Positions 61,093 through 64,000 of a stretch of DNA of 64,000 nt are shown here, one piece after another. The DNA is from Phytophthora quininea (Eukaryota; Oomycota; Peronosporomycetes; Peronosporales; Peronosporaceae), in the NCBI GenBank assembly GCA_011947345.1, contig JAAVTG010000538.1, forward strand, positions 186,001-250,000, written 5' to 3'. The first letter of the stretch is position 1; each line of letters begins with the position of its first letter. Both the position numbers and the translations under genes were made by a program. A model generated the notes under the pieces. That model ran no database searches. It worked only from the letters and a program-made list of their open reading frames with translations, and was not told the origin of the DNA.

Positions 61093-63418
61093 ATGCCCGA
61101 GCAAGCGGCGGCAGACAAGAGCGGCGTGGCGTCCGCGTCCCCCTCCAGCGGCGGCCAGCCGTTCGCGCCGCTAGCGTTCGACGAGTCGCTCGTCAGCGAC
61201 GCACAGACAGCCACCACCGCGTCGCTGAGCAGCAGCAAGTCGGCCACCGACTTCTTCCTGGACCAGATCGCCGCCGTTGTGTCGGACGAAAAGAAACTTT
61301 CCGATGTGGGTGGTCAATATGTTTAAATTATGGTGTTGTTGTTTATTTAATTTATGCTGCTGTTTGATTGCAGAACATCATGGACTTGATCCCGCCAGTG
61401 GAAGCGCCGCGTAGTGAGCCGGCAGTGTCGCTGTCCATGCCGTTGCAGCCTCCTCCAGGACTGTTGACAGCCTTGTCGCCGCCAACTTCGTTGCTGCCGG
61501 ATTTCGGCGACGTCACGCCATTGTCGCTGTTGAGCGACGCGTCGACGACTTCTTCAGCGATTGGAATGTCCATCCCGGCGACGACAACGGTGACGACGGC
61601 TGTAAAGGGAACTGCCGGTCGTAAAGCCGGCAGCTGCAACGACAGCAATGCGACGGAAATCAGAGACGGCTATAAACGCTAATAAGAAGCAGAAGACGGA
61701 GAACGTCAAGTCAGATACAACAAAGACAGCTCCAACGCTGCACCAGCTTCAGCAGCAACAAGCACGACATCATCTGCACGGCAATGCTGCGTTGAATGCA
61801 GCGGCGGCAGCTGCTGCAGCACGGGAGAAGGTGATGAAGGAACCGCAGTCTGGTGACTTGTACGAGTGTGTGATTACGAAGCGCAACGGCGGACTGGGAC
61901 TCACGCTGGCGTGTGTGGATGACCACGTTCAGATTACGGGTCTTGCGCCGGACACTCCTGCTGCAAATAGCGGGATCTGCGTGGGCGACACGCTGGTCGC
62001 GGTGTCTGGTCTCCCCGTACGCGGACTCCAGTTCTCCACCGTGATCGGACGCCTCAAGTCCACGTCGCGCAACTCGGTTGTGCTCAAGCTGCGTCGTAAC
62101 CCTTGTACGTTGTGATTTGTGTGTTGTGTGTGTGTCAGTTTATGAATAAGAGCTGACTTGCTTGCGTCTGGATCGTGCTGGCCTTGTGCAGTCCGTCAAA
62201 ATGCAGGCAATGCAAGTGCTTATCGCGCAATAAAGCGACCTGGGCGTGGTCCTTTGAAGGGGTCGGATAGCACCAACAGTGCCAACGTCCTCTCAAGTAA
62301 AACGATGGCACTGGAGACTCGGTTAGGTGGTGGACTTAATGGGTCGTTAGGGGCGCGTCGAACGGCAGCACCGCCGCAGTTGATGACAACCGTTCACACA
62401 CACAGAGCGTCGCCAATGCGGCAAGTCTCCATCAAGCACACCACCTGCAAATGCAGCTGAAAACAGAGCCCATGAACTCGACGTACTTCCCGACCGATGC
62501 GTCAATCCTCACCATGGGCGTGGCAGCGGCATCTGCAGTGCCACCCAGTACACTCGCCCCATCGTCTACTGTTCCGAGCGACACACAAACAGGTTTTAGA
62601 GTTGCGCTCGAAGAGAAAGACCGGTATCATGCTGAGTGTCGAGCTCTTCGGCACGAATTGGCTCGAGCAATAGTTGCGCAGCGGGTGCAAAAGCGCGAGT
62701 CAGATGCCCACATCGCTCAACTTCAGACGATTGTTGATAAATTCCAGCAGGAAGTCAAGGCATTGCTGCCTGAAGCTGACACGAACACAGCAGCAGCAAC
62801 AGCAACACCGGCAACAGCAAATACCGAGGACATTGCGGCTCTCAGACAGAAACTTGTGGAAGCGAAACAGGCTCTTGCGAAGCAGCAAGCAGAAATGCTC
62901 ACTCTGCAAGAACGGGAGTCTCGGCATGCTCTCCCAGACGCGCAGCGAGTCAAGTGGCAGTTGGTATCGCGGATGCGGAAAAGTGTTCTTCAAATCGACT
63001 GCAAGGCAGCGTTGCAAGCGTCTCCAGTTGGCGCTGTTAAGATCGTTGGCCAACAAGAGCCACTTGCATTCGACGAGCGGTTGGATGGCGTCCGTCCGAG
63101 CGCGTTTGCGTTGCTTGTTGGACAGGAGAGCTGTAAATCGGGATCGACAGACGTCGAACTGAAGCTTGACGCCAAAGCTTGCGCAGAGGTAAAAATCTTG
63201 AAGACTTGAAGAGCTTATGGACACTGTGCTAACAAAAACTTATTTGCTTCATCTTCTTCTTCTTGCAGCTGCTGGGTTGGAATCTGCGGGAAGTGGTGGT
63301 TCAAGCTGGGAAAACTTATTCTGTGAGCGTGATGGATGCCGTTCACATCAAGTACATGCGGGCCGAAGAAGCGCTCATCGCCTCGTGGACGCTCAGTGTG
63401 AACGACACTAACAAGTGA
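61093..63418 (+). CDS. PDZ-domain and coiled-coil protein, four exons, two frame breaks
   Basis: Exons are 61093-61305, 61374-62104, 62192-63188 and 63269-63418, with introns of 68, 87 and 80 bp; all GT..AG. Exon 1 begins MPEQAAADKSG. Exon 2 encodes a Pro/Thr/Ser-rich region, a basic KKQKTENVK patch and a PDZ domain (YECVITKRNGGLGLTL, APDTPAANSGICVGDTLVAVSG). Exon 3 carries a long coiled-coil (EEKDRYHAECRALRHELARA, LRQKLVEAKQALAKQQAEM). Exon 4 encodes a compact conserved end (LLGWNLREVVVQAGKTYSV). The frame changes near 61608 and near 62440. The basic patch suggests a nuclear or scaffolding role; no named orthologue is recognised. Confidence 0.72.
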
Positions 63419-63626
63419 AGACTGTTTATCCAAGCTTGCGCCATAAGTGTTTTCCAAGCAACAACAAACTCGTTGCAAACTCATAGACAAACAAACAGCA
63501 GTTAGGGAAATCAAAGTGTGTGGATCTTTCAGACATTTCTTTTTCTTTCTTTCTTTCATTTTCTATTGCAGATCAACAAGAACGAGTTGGGGGAAGTATG
63601 TCAAAACCCACTTTCGTGTGGTGGGG

Positions 63627-64000
63627 CTATCGCTGGCATACCATGGGAGACAACGGGTGTGCTGGTAGGAAAGGCACTTCCAGCACGTGCTCGTTGATCA
63701 CAGCCATGATGTTCGCGACAGAGTCGTCCTCATCTTCATCTTCTTTGCCATCTACCTTGACTTGGTATTGAATGGCGCCGTCCATCAGCATCACATAGGC
63801 ACGAACGAACTGCTGGCGAATGTATTTGTCACGCGAGCCCTTCAGCACATGGGCCACGTCGTAACCAACCTCAAACGGGTCCTCGATGCTCAACCGCGTC
63901 GTGAAGCGCCATTGGCAAGAGTGGCGCTTCTCGTCTTTCGTCACAGTACCTGCATCTTGGCGACGGATGCTCACGACGTCGCGTGTAGCATCAAATTGCA
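63627..64000 (-). CDS. Hypothetical protein, C-terminal part (runs off the right edge)
   Basis: The minus-strand frame is open from the window edge to the stop at 63627. It encodes FTTRLSIEDPFEVGYDVAHVLKG, IRQQFVRAYVMLMDG and an acidic EDEDEDD patch. I do not recognise the family; the mixed alpha/beta pattern could be the end of a START-like domain, but this is weak. Confidence 0.45.
   Translation of the reverse strand, partial: QFDATRDVVSIRRQDAGTVTKDEKRHSCQWRFTTRLSIEDPFEVGYDVAHVLKGSRDKYIRQQFVRAYVMLMDGAIQYQVKVDGKEDEDEDDSVANIMAVINEHVLEVPFLPAHPLSPMVCQR

Overview
The window is nuclear DNA from a plant-pathogenic oomycete, most likely Phytophthora or a close relative. The evidence is a trio of RXLR-type secreted effector paralogues, a cluster of AA17-type lytic polysaccharide monooxygenase (LPMO) genes, Crinkler-like header proteins, START-like proteins of the oomycete 'M96' kind, short introns of about 50-90 bp with GT..AG ends, dense genes at the flanks and a transposon-rich core. 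The species cannot be named from sequence alone.

Left arm (1-23.8 kb) is gene-dense and mostly single-copy: the 3' half of a P5-type ATPase, two tandem mucin-like secreted paralogues, UreG, a PrsW-type membrane protease, a PLAC8 protein, the NEDD8-activating enzyme regulatory subunit, two SMYD/SET proteins that flank a divergent pair of small Crinkler-header-like genes, a Frizzled-like secreted protein and a C69 dipeptidase. From 23.0 to 32.2 kb there are four AA17-type genes on the minus strand (one with a frame break, one dead). They are interrupted by a LINE remnant and by a long gene with tandem VASt lipid-transfer domains.

The core (32.4-53.3 kb) is built of repeats. A block of about 5.9 kb carrying a tyrosine-recombinase (Crypton-like) gene, a tRNA-like sequence, a SINE with target-site duplication, an M96-like gene and the 5' part of an RXLR gene occurs twice in direct orientation, 10.7 kb apart and almost identical (36.36-42.26 and 47.09-52.99 kb). 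A third M96-like block and a third RXLR gene lie just upstream. A LINE fragment and a MULE transposase gene fill the space between the two big repeats.

Right arm (53.4-64 kb) returns to host genes: three paralogous secreted, Ser/Thr-rich, probably GPI-anchored repeat proteins, a UBL-PUB-STI1-UIM ubiquitin shuttle protein, a PDZ/coiled-coil protein, and the 3' part of an unknown gene at the edge.

Two themes cut across the window. First, many otherwise well-conserved genes (UreG, NEDD8 E1 subunit, ubiquitin shuttle and others) are broken by single-base changes, mostly in short homopolymers. Residual long-read assembly error is a more likely cause than gene death for these, although the RXLR copy at 32.5 kb and the AA17 copy at 31.7 kb look genuinely decayed. 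Second, perfect short inverted repeats, several with a single-base centre, sit in the upstream regions of secreted-protein genes.
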